Assembly: GCA_017547205.1 (NCBI GenBank)
Contig: JAFYQH010000026.1
Span: 1-37,211 of the forward strand
Reading direction: 5' to 3'
Source: Bacteroidaceae bacterium
Lineage (GTDB): Bacteria > Bacteroidota > Bacteroidia > Bacteroidales > Bacteroidaceae
Length of the DNA stretch: 37,211 bases
Shown: positions 25,515-33,973 of the stretch, in pieces
How the letters are laid out: each line of letters begins with the position of its first letter
How positions within the stretch are numbered: the first letter of the stretch is position 1
Made by a program: the position numbers and the translations under genes
The notes under the pieces: generated by a model
The model's database searches: none
The model's input: only the letters and a program-made list of their open reading frames with translations
Told to the model about the DNA's origin: nothing

Positions 25515-25588
25515 TCGTACAACGGATATTCATGTCCTGTCACATTGTCTGCATGGCATGTCATTCCCGTTGTATAAAACTTGATGTG

Positions 25589-25999
25589 ATGGAAGGATAC
25601 AGGTTCAAACTTGAAATGAAGGTGCGCGACTATGAGTGCGATATCCAGGGCGTGGTAAACAATGCTAACTACCAGCATTATCTGGAGCATGCGCGTCATG
25701 AGTTCCTGGAATCGATTGGTGGCAGCTTTTCGCGGATGCACGGGCAGGGAATGGACCCTATGGTTTCGAAGATAACGCTTGAGTACAAGCGCCCTTTGCG
25801 AGGCGGTGACCGTTTTGTGGTGTGTATAAACATGCTACGCAAAGGTGCGAAACTCGTTTTCCTGCAGGATATATACAACCTAGCCGATAGTGCCCTTGTT
25901 CTCAAGGGTGAGGTGGAGGTCGTGTGTCTCAAAAACGGGCGTCTGACGCGTGGCGAGATGTTCGATGAACTTTTTGGCAGTTTTCTAATAGCGAAGTGA
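25589..25999 (+). CDS. acyl-CoA thioesterase, hotdog fold (YbgC/4HBT-like)
   Basis: This 136-residue protein is a single-domain hotdog-fold thioesterase, probably hydrolysing acyl-CoA. The family motif is visible at residues 12-36: VRDYECDIQGVVNNANYQHY followed by LEHARHEF, in which Asp18 aligns with the catalytic Asp of the DxDxxGVV pattern of YbgC-type enzymes. The later YKRPLRGGDRFVV segment forms the conserved strand. The frame also has an ATG 19 codons upstream, but that extension is Cys/His-rich and unlike the family; MEGYRFKLEM is a natural start. It heads a plus-strand group with a small membrane protein, a CoA-transferase and an RNA methyltransferase. Confidence 0.85.
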   Translation: MEGYRFKLEMKVRDYECDIQGVVNNANYQHYLEHARHEFLESIGGSFSRMHGQGMDPMVSKITLEYKRPLRGGDRFVVCINMLRKGAKLVFLQDIYNLADSALVLKGEVEVVCLKNGRLTRGEMFDELFGSFLIAK

Positions 26000-26012
26000 A
26001 CAGTTTCTTTAG

Positions 26013-26029
26013 ATAACTAATGTAGTTAT
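26013..26029 (+). repeat. inverted repeat covering the start codon of the small membrane protein
   Basis: ATAACTA and TAGTTAT are perfect 7-bp arms around ATG. The right arm includes the first two bases of the initiating ATG at 26028. As RNA this weak AU-rich hairpin would partly hide the start codon. Confidence 0.4.
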
Positions 26030-26384
26030 GGAAAGTATTTTAGGAGTTGTAACGCTTATTATTGTTTTCATTGTGAAGGCTGTATTGTCTTCCAAAGGTA
26101 CTGATGCCAAGCCCCAAGAGGGTGAGGTTTTTCCGAGTTTGGAACCTCTTGAACCTAAAGAGGAGAATTCGGTACTTGTCGTGGAGCCGGCGCCAAATCA
26201 TCTGCTCAAGAATGTTGAGACATCCGCCGTTGCGCGGGAAGAGGGTGCAAGGGTTGTAAGGCATGTCCGTACGCAACCTGTTGTTCAGGAAAATCATGAA
26301 AGGACAGGGAAAATATCCCTGAACGGCAAGTCCGAGGCCCGCAAGGCTTTCATATATTCGGAAATATTCAAAAGGAAGTATTGA
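26028..26384 (+). CDS. small membrane-anchored protein of unknown function
   Basis: I do not recognise a characterised family. The 118-residue protein has one N-terminal hydrophobic segment (about residues 4-20, ILGVVTLIIVFIVKAVL), then a Pro/Glu-rich, probably disordered middle (about 25-60), and a basic C-terminal segment with KSEARKAFIYSEIFKRKY (about 101-118), which looks like a short conserved helix. With few positive residues before the membrane segment and many after it, the tail is probably cytoplasmic. It lies 28 bases after the thioesterase gene and 23 bases before the CoA-transferase gene, on the same strand, so it is probably cotranscribed. Sequence gives no enzymatic motif. Confidence 0.75.
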   Translation: MESILGVVTLIIVFIVKAVLSSKGTDAKPQEGEVFPSLEPLEPKEENSVLVVEPAPNHLLKNVETSAVAREEGARVVRHVRTQPVVQENHERTGKISLNGKSEARKAFIYSEIFKRKY

Positions 26385-26407
26385 GACAAACATAAAAAAA
26401 CACGATT

Positions 26408-27895
26408 ATGAGCTACCGTATTATCACAGCCCAGGAGGCTGCCAGTTACATAAACAATGGTGATGGTGTGGGAATAAGCGGCTTTACCCTTTCGGGAACG
26501 CCGAAAACAGTACTTCCCGAGGTCGCAAAGCGTGCCGAGGAGGCACATGCCGCGGGCAAGCCGTTCAAGATAAATCTCTATTCGGGAGCGTCCACCGGTG
26601 ACTCCATCGACGGTATGCTTACGCGTGCGGGCGCTATAGGCTTCCGTGCTCCATTCATCTCCAATCCGACCGTGCGTACCTCCATCAATGCGAAGGAAAT
26701 CACCTATACCGACCTGCACCTGTCGCTCATGGCGCAGGACCTGCGTTATGGGTATCTTGGCAAGGTCGATGTGGCAATCCTCGAGGCGATTGACATTACC
26801 GACGACGGCAAGGTATATCTTACTACGGCCGGCGGAATAGGGCAGACTGTTGCCAACCTGGCCGACAGGATAATTATTGAGCGCAATACCTTCCACCATA
26901 CCATGGGACTGCACGACGTGTATGAACCGCTTGACCCGCCATATCGCAGGGAAATCCCGATATTCAAGGCATCGGACCGTGTGGGAAAACCATATGTACA
27001 GGTCGATCCCAAGAAGGTGATAGGTATCGTTGAGGTATGTATGCCCAATGAGCAGGTCGTGTTCAAGGAACTCGACCCGGTAACAAGGAAGATTGGCGAG
27101 AATGTCGTCAATTTCATCGTAAGTGACATGAAACGCGGCGTTATACCAGCAGCCGGTCTGCCAATACAGAGCGGTATCGGCAATGTGGCGAATGCTGTGC
27201 TCAAAGGGCTTGAAGACTGTGCTGAGATTCCACCACTCGACCTCTATTCCGAGGTCTTGCAGGATTCTGTGATAAAACTTATGGAACTGGGCCGTGTAAA
27301 GGCCGGTAGTACCTGTTCGCTTTCATTGAGCCAGGAGTGTTTGCAGCATGTGTATGACAATCTCGATTTCTTCAAGGACCGTCTTATACTGCGTCCGTCC
27401 GAAATATCGAACCATCCCGAAATAATACGCCGTTTGGGGATAATTGCCATGAATACTGCCATCGAGGTTGACCTTTACGGCTGCGTGAATTCATCCCACA
27501 TCTGCGGAACACGCCTCATGAATGGTATCGGAGGCTCGGGCGATTTCGCACGCAATGCGTTCGTGTCGATATTCACATGCCCGTCTACACAGAAGAACGG
27601 CATGATAAGCTCAATTGTGCCTATGGTAACACATGCCGATCACACCGAGCACGATGTGCGCGTTGTCGTTACCGAATGGGGTGTTGCCGACCTGCGTGGC
27701 AAAGGTCCCGATGAGCGTGCCAAGCTGCTTATCGAGAACTGCGCTCATCCCGACTACAGGAATCTGCTTTGGGATTACCTCAAGATAACAAAATGCGGGC
27801 ATGTATCGCATAATGTGGCCGCGGCTCTTGGCATGCATGCCACATTCGAGCGTGACGGGGACATGAGAAATACAGACTGGAGCCGTTTTGCATGA
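26408..27895 (+). CDS. acetyl-CoA hydrolase/transferase (succinate:acetate CoA-transferase type)
   Basis: The 495-residue protein belongs to the class I CoA-transferase family that includes acetyl-CoA hydrolase and AarC/SucCT-type succinyl-CoA:acetate CoA-transferase. These move CoA between acetate and succinate or propionate, a step in Bacteroidales fermentation. The oxyanion-hole motif QSGIGNVANAV (254-264) and the catalytic glutamate region LYSEVLQDS (Glu282) are visible, as are the N-terminal GVGISGFTLSGTPKTV and the C-terminal TEHDVRVVVTEWGVADLRG. The substrate pair cannot be told from sequence alone. Its TGA overlaps the next ATG by four bases. Confidence 0.92.
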   Translation: MSYRIITAQEAASYINNGDGVGISGFTLSGTPKTVLPEVAKRAEEAHAAGKPFKINLYSGASTGDSIDGMLTRAGAIGFRAPFISNPTVRTSINAKEITYTDLHLSLMAQDLRYGYLGKVDVAILEAIDITDDGKVYLTTAGGIGQTVANLADRIIIERNTFHHTMGLHDVYEPLDPPYRREIPIFKASDRVGKPYVQVDPKKVIGIVEVCMPNEQVVFKELDPVTRKIGENVVNFIVSDMKRGVIPAAGLPIQSGIGNVANAVLKGLEDCAEIPPLDLYSEVLQDSVIKLMELGRVKAGSTCSLSLSQECLQHVYDNLDFFKDRLILRPSEISNHPEIIRRLGIIAMNTAIEVDLYGCVNSSHICGTRLMNGIGGSGDFARNAFVSIFTCPSTQKNGMISSIVPMVTHADHTEHDVRVVVTEWGVADLRGKGPDERAKLLIENCAHPDYRNLLWDYLKITKCGHVSHNVAAALGMHATFERDGDMRNTDWSRFA

Positions 27896-28434
27896 TGAAC
27901 AGGAAAAAACTTGTTACAGAGATGGGGCGCATGGGGCGCGAAGAGTTCGCCGGAGCCGACAAGCTGCCTCTCGTAGTCGTGCTTGACAATGTGCGTAGCC
28001 TTCATAACGTGGGTTCCGTCTTCCGCACAAGTGATGCTTTCCGTGTTGAGTCGGTCGTGCTTTGCGGCATAACTGCTACCCCGCCGAGTGCCGAGATACA
28101 TAAGACTGCATTGGGTGCCGAGGATGTTGTCGACTGGAAGTACTACGAGTCGACAATGGATGCCATTGATGCCTTGCGTGCAGGTGGTTACAAGGTCTAT
28201 TCCATTGAACAGTGCGAGGGAAGCATTCCGCTACAGAGTTTTGCCACAGTGCCCGGGGAACGGTATGCTGTTGTCCTCGGCAACGAAGTAAAAGGTGTGC
28301 AACAGGCAGTAGTGGATGTCTCGGAAGGCGCAATAGAGATTCCCCAATTCGGCACGAAGCATTCTTTGAATGTCTCGGTGACCGCCGGAATGGTAATCTG
28401 GGAGTTCGCAAGGAAACTGGGGTGGGTCAAGTAA
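27892..28434 (+). CDS. TrmH/SpoU-family RNA methyltransferase
   Basis: This 180-residue protein is a SPOUT-class methyltransferase that would 2'-O-methylate a tRNA or rRNA nucleotide with S-adenosylmethionine. The three SpoU motifs are present: LDNVRSLHNVGSVFRTSDAF (about 31-50; Asn and Arg), VVLGNEVKGV (about 126-135), and IPQFGTKHSLNVSVTAGMV (about 150-168), which form the knotted cofactor site. It lacks the N-terminal substrate-binding domain of RlmB, so it resembles small TrmH-like enzymes. The target is unknown. Translation is probably coupled to the CoA-transferase through the ATGA overlap. Confidence 0.9.
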   Translation: MMNRKKLVTEMGRMGREEFAGADKLPLVVVLDNVRSLHNVGSVFRTSDAFRVESVVLCGITATPPSAEIHKTALGAEDVVDWKYYESTMDAIDALRAGGYKVYSIEQCEGSIPLQSFATVPGERYAVVLGNEVKGVQQAVVDVSEGAIEIPQFGTKHSLNVSVTAGMVIWEFARKLGWVK

Positions 28435-28458
28435 TACTATTCTAAAAAACAATAATAG

Positions 28459-28497
28459 ATGCCGTAAAGTGACAAAAAATGAGTAACTTTGCGGCAT
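28459..28497 (+). promoter_or_regulatory. promoter of the ABC-exporter operon with overlapping inverted repeat
   Basis: TAACTTTG at 28484-28491 matches the -7 consensus, 36 bases before the ABC-exporter ATG. It lies within an inverted repeat: ATGCCGTAAAGT (28459-28470) and ACTTTGCGGCAT (28486-28497), 12-bp arms with one G-T position and a 15-base spacer. No U-tract follows, so it is unlikely to be a terminator; an operator is more plausible. There is no clear -33 TTTG. Confidence 0.5.
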
Positions 28498-28526
28498 TGT
28501 TATAAATTAATTTATAAATCGCTGCT

Positions 28527-30368
28527 ATGAAAGAATTCTTCAAGGTTCTCAGGCGCTTTGTGCCGCCATACAAGAAGTACCTTTCCCTTTCGTTGTTCTT
28601 TACGCTTATATCGGCTATATTGAATGTGTTTTCATTCATGGTTATAATACCGATATTGCAGATTCTGTTCAAGATTAACGACACTTCGGTCGCTGAGTTC
28701 ACCCCATGGAGTGAGATGACATCGGACAATGCCAAGGAAGTACTCATGAATAACGGTACATACTACATGAACAGCGTTATAGACGAGTATGGTGCATCTA
28801 CCGTACTGTTGTTGCTGGGGTTTTTTCTTGTCTTCATGACCCTGCTGAAGACTGCGAGCTACTTCGGTTCTTCTGCGGCAATCATTCCGTTGCGTACCGG
28901 CATTGTACGCGATATGCGCACGCAGTTGTACGACAAGGTCGTGAGCCTTCCCATTGGCTTCTTTACCAATGAACGCAAAGGTGATATCATTGCACGCATG
29001 ACCGGTGATGTCAACGAGGTAGAGAACTCTATCGTCTCTTCGCTCGACATGCTCATAAAGAATCCCATCTTTATCCTCATATATTTTGCGACTCTCCTGT
29101 ATGTCAGTTGGGAACTGACACTGTTTACCATATGCGTGATCCCAGTCATGGGATGGATCATGGGAGCGGTAGGCCGCAAACTGAAGTCAAGTTCACTCCT
29201 GGCACAACAGAAACTGGGTGAGACAACATCGCAGATGGAGGAAACACTTGGAGGTTTACGTATCATAAAGGCCTTTCTTGCCGAAAAAAAGATGTCGACA
29301 CGTTTCCTCAAATGCAGCAATGAACTCAGGACTGCTGTGCGACGTGTGACGACAAGGCAAGCGATGGCTCATCCCATGAGTGAGTTTCTGGGTACAGGTG
29401 TCATTGTCATTGTGCTCTGGTTCGGTGGTACGCTCATCCTTGGTGACAATTCACCCATCACAGCTGCTGCGTTCATATATTACCTGACAATACTATACAG
29501 CATAATAAATCCGTTGAAGGATTTGTCCAAGGCTTCGTACAACATTCCTCGCGGCCTTGCCTCAATGGAGCGTATCGATGCAATTCTGAAGGCCGAAAAT
29601 CCTATTGTTGACGGCAAGAAGGGTGTAGAGATACCCGAGATGAAGGATGGAATAGAGTACAAGAACCTTACGTTCTCCTATGATGGCGAGCGTCAGGTAC
29701 TCAAGAATATCAATCTCAAGATAGAGAAAGGAAAGACAGTCGCTCTTGTTGGCCAATCGGGAAGCGGCAAGTCAACAATGGTCGACCTCATTCCCCGTTA
29801 TTACGATGTCCAGGAGGGCGCGATAACTATAGACGGTGTGGATGTTAGGGATATGAAAGTGAAGTCTTTGCGTGCGCTCATAGGAAATGTGAACCAAGAG
29901 GCGATACTCTTCAACGACTCATTCTACAATAATATAACGTTTGGTGTGGAAAATGCGACAATGGAACAGGTGATTGAGGCTGCGAAGATTGCGAATGCGC
30001 ATGATTTTATCATTGAAACAGAGAACGGTTATGACACCTGTGTGGGTGATCGCGGATGCCGTCTGTCGGGCGGACAGCGCCAGCGCATAAGCATTGCCCG
30101 TGCAATACTCAAGAATCCTCCGATACTTATCCTTGATGAGGCTACGTCGGCTCTTGATACCGAGAGCGAGCGTCTTGTCCAGGAGGCTCTTGAGCGTCTT
30201 ATGAAGACACGTACCACCATTGCCATCGCCCACCGCCTGTCCACCATAAAGAATGCCGATGAGATATGTGTTTTGCGTGACGGCGAGATAGTGGAGCGTG
30301 GCAAGCACGAAGAACTTCTGCAGTTGAACGGTGTTTATAAGCGCCTTAACGACATGCAGTCCCTGTAA
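28527..30368 (+). CDS. MsbA-like ABC exporter (fused membrane and ATPase domains)
   Basis: This 613-residue half-transporter would work as a homodimer in the inner membrane. The N-terminal part has about six membrane segments (starting at about 20-45, 90-112, 178-200, 285-305) with a hydrophilic stretch at 48-85. The ATPase domain has Walker A GQSGSGKST (409-417), the signature LSGGQ (513-517), Walker B ILILDE (533-538) and switch His569. It most resembles MsbA-type lipid or drug exporters, but substrate cannot be assigned. It heads a plus-strand run through the RND pump gene, and its TAA overlaps the next ATG. Confidence 0.92.
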   Translation: MKEFFKVLRRFVPPYKKYLSLSLFFTLISAILNVFSFMVIIPILQILFKINDTSVAEFTPWSEMTSDNAKEVLMNNGTYYMNSVIDEYGASTVLLLLGFFLVFMTLLKTASYFGSSAAIIPLRTGIVRDMRTQLYDKVVSLPIGFFTNERKGDIIARMTGDVNEVENSIVSSLDMLIKNPIFILIYFATLLYVSWELTLFTICVIPVMGWIMGAVGRKLKSSSLLAQQKLGETTSQMEETLGGLRIIKAFLAEKKMSTRFLKCSNELRTAVRRVTTRQAMAHPMSEFLGTGVIVIVLWFGGTLILGDNSPITAAAFIYYLTILYSIINPLKDLSKASYNIPRGLASMERIDAILKAENPIVDGKKGVEIPEMKDGIEYKNLTFSYDGERQVLKNINLKIEKGKTVALVGQSGSGKSTMVDLIPRYYDVQEGAITIDGVDVRDMKVKSLRALIGNVNQEAILFNDSFYNNITFGVENATMEQVIEAAKIANAHDFIIETENGYDTCVGDRGCRLSGGQRQRISIARAILKNPPILILDEATSALDTESERLVQEALERLMKTRTTIAIAHRLSTIKNADEICVLRDGEIVERGKHEELLQLNGVYKRLNDMQSL

Positions 30369-30913
30369 TGGCAGACCCGATGAAGAGTGTAGCTCTGTTC
30401 TGTGCAGCATCGGAAAATATCGCGCAGTCATATTTCGATGCTGCGGCCGAGGTTGGCTCCATGCTTGGTGTAATGGGTGCGGAATTGGTGTACGGCGGGG
30501 CCCGTTTCGGGCTTATGGAGGCAACAGCCTGTGCCGCAAAGGATTCCGGTGCACGCATCGTAGGAGTTGTTCCCGAAATTCTGGTCGAGCGCGACAGGGT
30601 AAGTATGTTGCTTGACGAGATGGTCCTGTGCCGCAACCTGAGTGAGCGCAAGGATATAATGCTGCAACGCAGTGACATTCTTGTAGCACTGCCGGGCGGT
30701 GTGGGTACGCTGGACGAGATTTTCCATGTCCTGGCCGCAGGTACAATAGGCTATCACACCAAGCATGTAGTATTGTACAATACTGATGGCTTTTGGGATG
30801 ATATGACCGTAATGTTTGATGGTATGAAGGAAAAGGGTTTCCTGCGCGGGAATCCGTTGCTTTCTGTAGTGGATAACATTGATGATTTGAAAAGAACAAT
30901 AATGGAGATATAA
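30368..30913 (+). CDS. LOG-family cytokinin riboside monophosphate phosphoribohydrolase-like protein
   Basis: The 181-residue protein belongs to the LOG family, Rossmann-fold enzymes that cut the N-glycosidic bond of nucleotide 5'-monophosphates; bacterial members often act on AMP-like substrates. The diagnostic motif PGGVGTLDE is at 109-117, and the partner Arg/Lys residues occur in NLSERKDIM (about 90-98). ELVYGGARFGLMEA (39-52) is the typical first glycine motif. Biological role here is unknown. The start overlaps the ABC-exporter stop by one base (TAATG); Met5 is an alternative start. Confidence 0.9.
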   Translation: MADPMKSVALFCAASENIAQSYFDAAAEVGSMLGVMGAELVYGGARFGLMEATACAAKDSGARIVGVVPEILVERDRVSMLLDEMVLCRNLSERKDIMLQRSDILVALPGGVGTLDEIFHVLAAGTIGYHTKHVVLYNTDGFWDDMTVMFDGMKEKGFLRGNPLLSVVDNIDDLKRTIMEI

Positions 30914-30916
30914 GCT

Positions 30917-31843
30917 ATGGGCAGAATAATAGGCATTGGAGAAACTGTATTTGACATATTGTTCAAGAATAATCAGCCAGTAAAGGCCGTTCCCGGTGGT
31001 TCGGTATATAACAGTATTATTTCACTGGGCAGAATGGGTGTACAGGCATCCTTCATAAGCGAGGTCGGCGATGACAATATTGGTCGTATTATACTTGACC
31101 ACTTGAATGACAGCGGTGTCGATTCTTCTGCTGTGTGTTCGTTCAGTGGCGGCAAATCGCCGTTGGCGTTGGCTTTTCTCAACGAAAGGAACGATGCCGA
31201 CTATCTTTTCTATAAGGATTATCCCAACAACCGTCTCGAGGTGGACTTTCCCCCGATAGAGCCAGGTGACATAGTGTTGTACGGTTCATACTTTGTGCTT
31301 AATCCCGTACTTCGTGCAAAGACAAAGGCTTTCCTTGAGTATGCGCATGAGAGAGGTGCTATTTTATATTACGACATAAACTTCCGCAAGAACCATGTTG
31401 CAGAGCGCATAAAACTTGCCGAAGCACTCATCGAAAATCTTGAATTCGCCGATGTTGTACGCGGTTCTGCCGATGATTTCACATATCTATATGAGATGGC
31501 CGATCCCGACAAGATATACAACCAGAAGATAAAGTTCTATTGCCGCAACTTCATATTTACAAGCGGTGCCGGTGATGTAAGGCTGTTTACCGCTGCCGGC
31601 TCGGCAACATACCCTGTAAAAAAGGTCGATGTAGTGAGTACTGTAGGTGCAGGCGACAGTTTCAATGCCGGGGTTGTGTATGGCATGTACACGACCGGTG
31701 TCTGCAGGGATGCGCTTCCCCAGCTTACACAGGAGCAGTGGGACGGAATAATGTCGTGCGGTCTCGATTTCAGTGCACATGCATGTACACGCATAGAGAA
31801 CTATGTAGACAAGGAGTGGGCTGCAAACTATAAAAAAAGATAG
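30917..31843 (+). CDS. PfkB-family carbohydrate kinase (fructokinase-like)
   Basis: The 308-residue protein is a ribokinase/PfkB sugar kinase, phosphorylating a sugar or nucleoside with ATP. IIGIGETVFDILF is the conserved N-terminal strand, PGGSVYNSIISLGRMG (26-41) is the first PfkB signature, and TVGAGDSFNAG (242-252) is the second, with the catalytic Asp in GAGD. The overall pattern is closest to fructokinase-like members, but the substrate is unproven. It lies 3 bases after the LOG-family gene, and the following His/Cys-rich gene begins at the very next base after its TAG. Confidence 0.9.
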   Translation: MGRIIGIGETVFDILFKNNQPVKAVPGGSVYNSIISLGRMGVQASFISEVGDDNIGRIILDHLNDSGVDSSAVCSFSGGKSPLALAFLNERNDADYLFYKDYPNNRLEVDFPPIEPGDIVLYGSYFVLNPVLRAKTKAFLEYAHERGAILYYDINFRKNHVAERIKLAEALIENLEFADVVRGSADDFTYLYEMADPDKIYNQKIKFYCRNFIFTSGAGDVRLFTAAGSATYPVKKVDVVSTVGAGDSFNAGVVYGMYTTGVCRDALPQLTQEQWDGIMSCGLDFSAHACTRIENYVDKEWAANYKKR

Positions 31844-32269
31844 ATGAACTGCAGAGTGGTGTCAAGGATTTCGCATTTGTTCTTGTCCGTGGCAATGATA
31901 ATGCTCATGGGCTTGCGTGTCGTGCCCCATTACCATTATAAATGCGGCAATGCAGAATTGCTGTCATTGGAAACCGTACATTTCGGTTTCGGGGAGTGCA
32001 GCGAGTGTAAGCACCATGATTGTGGCGAGGAACATGGCCATTCCGGTGAACAGTGCCGCGATGCAACGCTCCTTTATTATCGCGCAGCGGGCAATGATGA
32101 GCTTGCTGTAAAGAAACTGCCGGCTCCCATGCTGTTTGCCGGCCTGTTATCACAGGTTGCCATAACGGATGTGCCTTCTGCAAGGCAGGAATGGTACGAC
32201 ATACATGTATTCAGGCACTCTTCCCGGGTGCTATCTTCATTCGCTCTCCGCGGGCCTCCTGTTGCATGA
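31844..32269 (+). CDS. small His/Cys-rich exported protein upstream of metal efflux genes
   Basis: I cannot name a function for this 141-residue protein. Residues 8-23 are hydrophobic after a short basic start and look like a signal peptide or membrane anchor. Residues 29-71 are rich in possible metal ligands: HYHYKC, CSECKHHDC and HGHSGEQC, giving at least five Cys and six His. The end, SFALRGPPVA, looks like a conserved short tail. It begins directly after the pfkB-type stop and lies 43 bases before the His-rich RND adaptor, suggesting a role in periplasmic metal binding, sensing or delivery. That is inference from composition and context. Confidence 0.75.
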   Translation: MNCRVVSRISHLFLSVAMIMLMGLRVVPHYHYKCGNAELLSLETVHFGFGECSECKHHDCGEEHGHSGEQCRDATLLYYRAAGNDELAVKKLPAPMLFAGLLSQVAITDVPSARQEWYDIHVFRHSSRVLSSFALRGPPVA

Positions 32270-32312
32270 TACCGTGAGAGACACTTTTTGTAACAGGAAA
32301 TAACGATATACT

Positions 32313-33962
32313 ATGAAAAAAATATTCTTATTGGCAATCCTGGCGATTGCCGTTTGTGGTTGTGGCAGTCACAGCCACGACCACGAGAGTAATGCGCATG
32401 CACATGCGCATATACATGGCTTTACAGCCTATACCGACAGTACCGAATTCTTCCTGCAGCACGAAGGTTTGCAGGTCGGCCATAAGTCATGCATTACCCT
32501 GTATGCCACATCGCTTCCTTCTTTCAAGCCTGCTGATACTGCTGTAGCCGAGGCCAGGCTTGAGGTTGGCGGAAAATCGCAGAGCATGAAGGCGAATGCC
32601 GGTGAAAAGGGCGTTTTTCACTTTGACTTTGTGCCCGAGGCTTCAGGCGAGGGAACACTTGCTGTAAAGCTCGGTAATGACGAAGCCCATTTTCATATCG
32701 GGGTTCATGCACATGGAGCAGAGCATGACCATGGTGAGGAATCCCATTCCGGTCACGGAGATTCGCACGGCCATGCGGGCGAGGCCCATGAGCATAGTCA
32801 CGGACACGATCATGACAGTCACCAGCATGCTCACGGTGAGTGCGACGGAGCGCATGCGCATGGCGATGCCCATGCTCATGGCCATCACTCCCATTCCCAT
32901 GCAGGTCATGGCGAGGCTACCGACGGCAAGCCCGGTGATGTGGCATTCAGCAAGGAGCAGAGCTGGAAAATAGATTTTGCAACGGCTGTAGCAAGGAAGA
33001 GTTCCTTTGGCGGGACGGTAAAGGTCGCAGCCAGGGTCGAGGCCACTCCTGGAAACTTCACTACGCTTGTAGCTACCGTGAGCGGCAAGGTGCAGTATGT
33101 AGGCAATCTCGTTACAGGCAAGGAGACAGGCGCGGGCGAGCCGCTTTTCTACCTCGAAGGCAGTGATGTCACCGAGAATGATGCATCGGTTAAATTTGCC
33201 GAGGCCGAAAGTAGCTACGAAGTGGCAAAGGCGGATTTCGAGAGAAAGAAACTTCTTTTTGCCGACAAGATAGTGTCGGAGCGTGACTATCAGTCGTCCG
33301 AGGCCGCTTACAGGCAGGCCGAGGCGCGCTATATGAGCATGAAACGCAACTACGGCGGTGGAAGGGTGATACTGAAATCACCGTTCAAAGGTTATGTTAC
33401 GACACTGCTTGTATCAAACGGCGACTATGTTACGCCGGGAACACCGCTTGCGACGGTACAGCGCGAGGGTGACATGAACATAACCGCGGAACTGCCTGTG
33501 CGCTATGCACCGCAGTTGCAGAACATAGCTTCCGTGAACATAGAACTTCCATCGGGCAGGGTATTCTCCCTCGAGGACGCGGGCGGTCATGTACAGGCAG
33601 TCGGCAGTTCGGTCAACAGTTGCAACATGATACCTTTTACCCTGTCGGCAAGGAACATCGCGAATGTCGTGCCGGGCAGCGTAGTCACGCTGTATATAAC
33701 ATCGTCCACTATAGGTGAACTGAATGTGGTTGTGCCGCGTACAGCCCTGGTCGAGGAGATGGGCGCGTTCTTCGTGTTCGTGCAGAACAGCCCTGTATCG
33801 TTCGAGAAACGCAGTGTTGAGGTGGGTGCGACTGACGGAGCTTCGGTAAAGATACTCAAAGGTCTTACAGCCGGCGAACGTGTCGTTACAAAGGGTGCGG
33901 TGGCATTGAAGCTGTCGCAGGGCGCAGGTGCCCTTGACCCGCATGCAGGTCACGTACATTAA
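32313..33962 (+). CDS. RND efflux periplasmic adaptor, histidine-rich lipoprotein (CusB/CzcB-type)
   Basis: This 549-residue membrane fusion protein would link an inner-membrane RND pump to an outer-membrane channel. It has a lipoprotein-type signal (VCGC, Cys17), then HSHDHESNAHAHAHIHG (20-36), a beta-rich domain (about 37-130), and a histidine-rich stretch with 27 His in residues 126-199. The adaptor core follows: EQSWKIDFATAV (about 215), a barrel-sandwich and helical hairpin (about 250-350), ILKSPFKGYVTTLLVSNGDYVTPG, and a membrane-proximal end closing with DPHAGHVH. The His stretches suggest binding of Zn, Ni, Co or Cu. CzcB/CusB-type is inferred from the pump next door. The next gene starts 11 bases later. 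Confidence 0.9.
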   Translation: MKKIFLLAILAIAVCGCGSHSHDHESNAHAHAHIHGFTAYTDSTEFFLQHEGLQVGHKSCITLYATSLPSFKPADTAVAEARLEVGGKSQSMKANAGEKGVFHFDFVPEASGEGTLAVKLGNDEAHFHIGVHAHGAEHDHGEESHSGHGDSHGHAGEAHEHSHGHDHDSHQHAHGECDGAHAHGDAHAHGHHSHSHAGHGEATDGKPGDVAFSKEQSWKIDFATAVARKSSFGGTVKVAARVEATPGNFTTLVATVSGKVQYVGNLVTGKETGAGEPLFYLEGSDVTENDASVKFAEAESSYEVAKADFERKKLLFADKIVSERDYQSSEAAYRQAEARYMSMKRNYGGGRVILKSPFKGYVTTLLVSNGDYVTPGTPLATVQREGDMNITAELPVRYAPQLQNIASVNIELPSGRVFSLEDAGGHVQAVGSSVNSCNMIPFTLSARNIANVVPGSVVTLYITSSTIGELNVVVPRTALVEEMGAFFVFVQNSPVSFEKRSVEVGATDGASVKILKGLTAGERVVTKGAVALKLSQGAGALDPHAGHVH

Positions 33963-33973
33963 TTTTTGCCGCT

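Noticed and set aside
25532-25588. N-terminal extension of the thioesterase from an upstream ATG
   Set aside because: The 19 extra residues are Cys/His-rich and unlike hotdog thioesterases, which begin close to MEGYRFKLEM.
31825-31843. A7 run near the end of the PfkB gene as a programmed frameshift site
   Set aside because: The protein is full length in the normal frame and the next gene starts directly after its stop, so no frameshift is needed.
32270-32312. Separate promoter before the His-rich adaptor
   Set aside because: The best candidate (ACTTTTTG) lacks the TA of the -7 consensus and has no -33 partner, so it was not listed as a feature.
32677-32973. Tandem repeat or CRISPR-like array suggested by repeated CATGC/CACGG patterns
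   Set aside because: The spacing is irregular and in one frame encodes His/Gly/Ala/Asp. It is a low-complexity coding segment of the adaptor, not an array.
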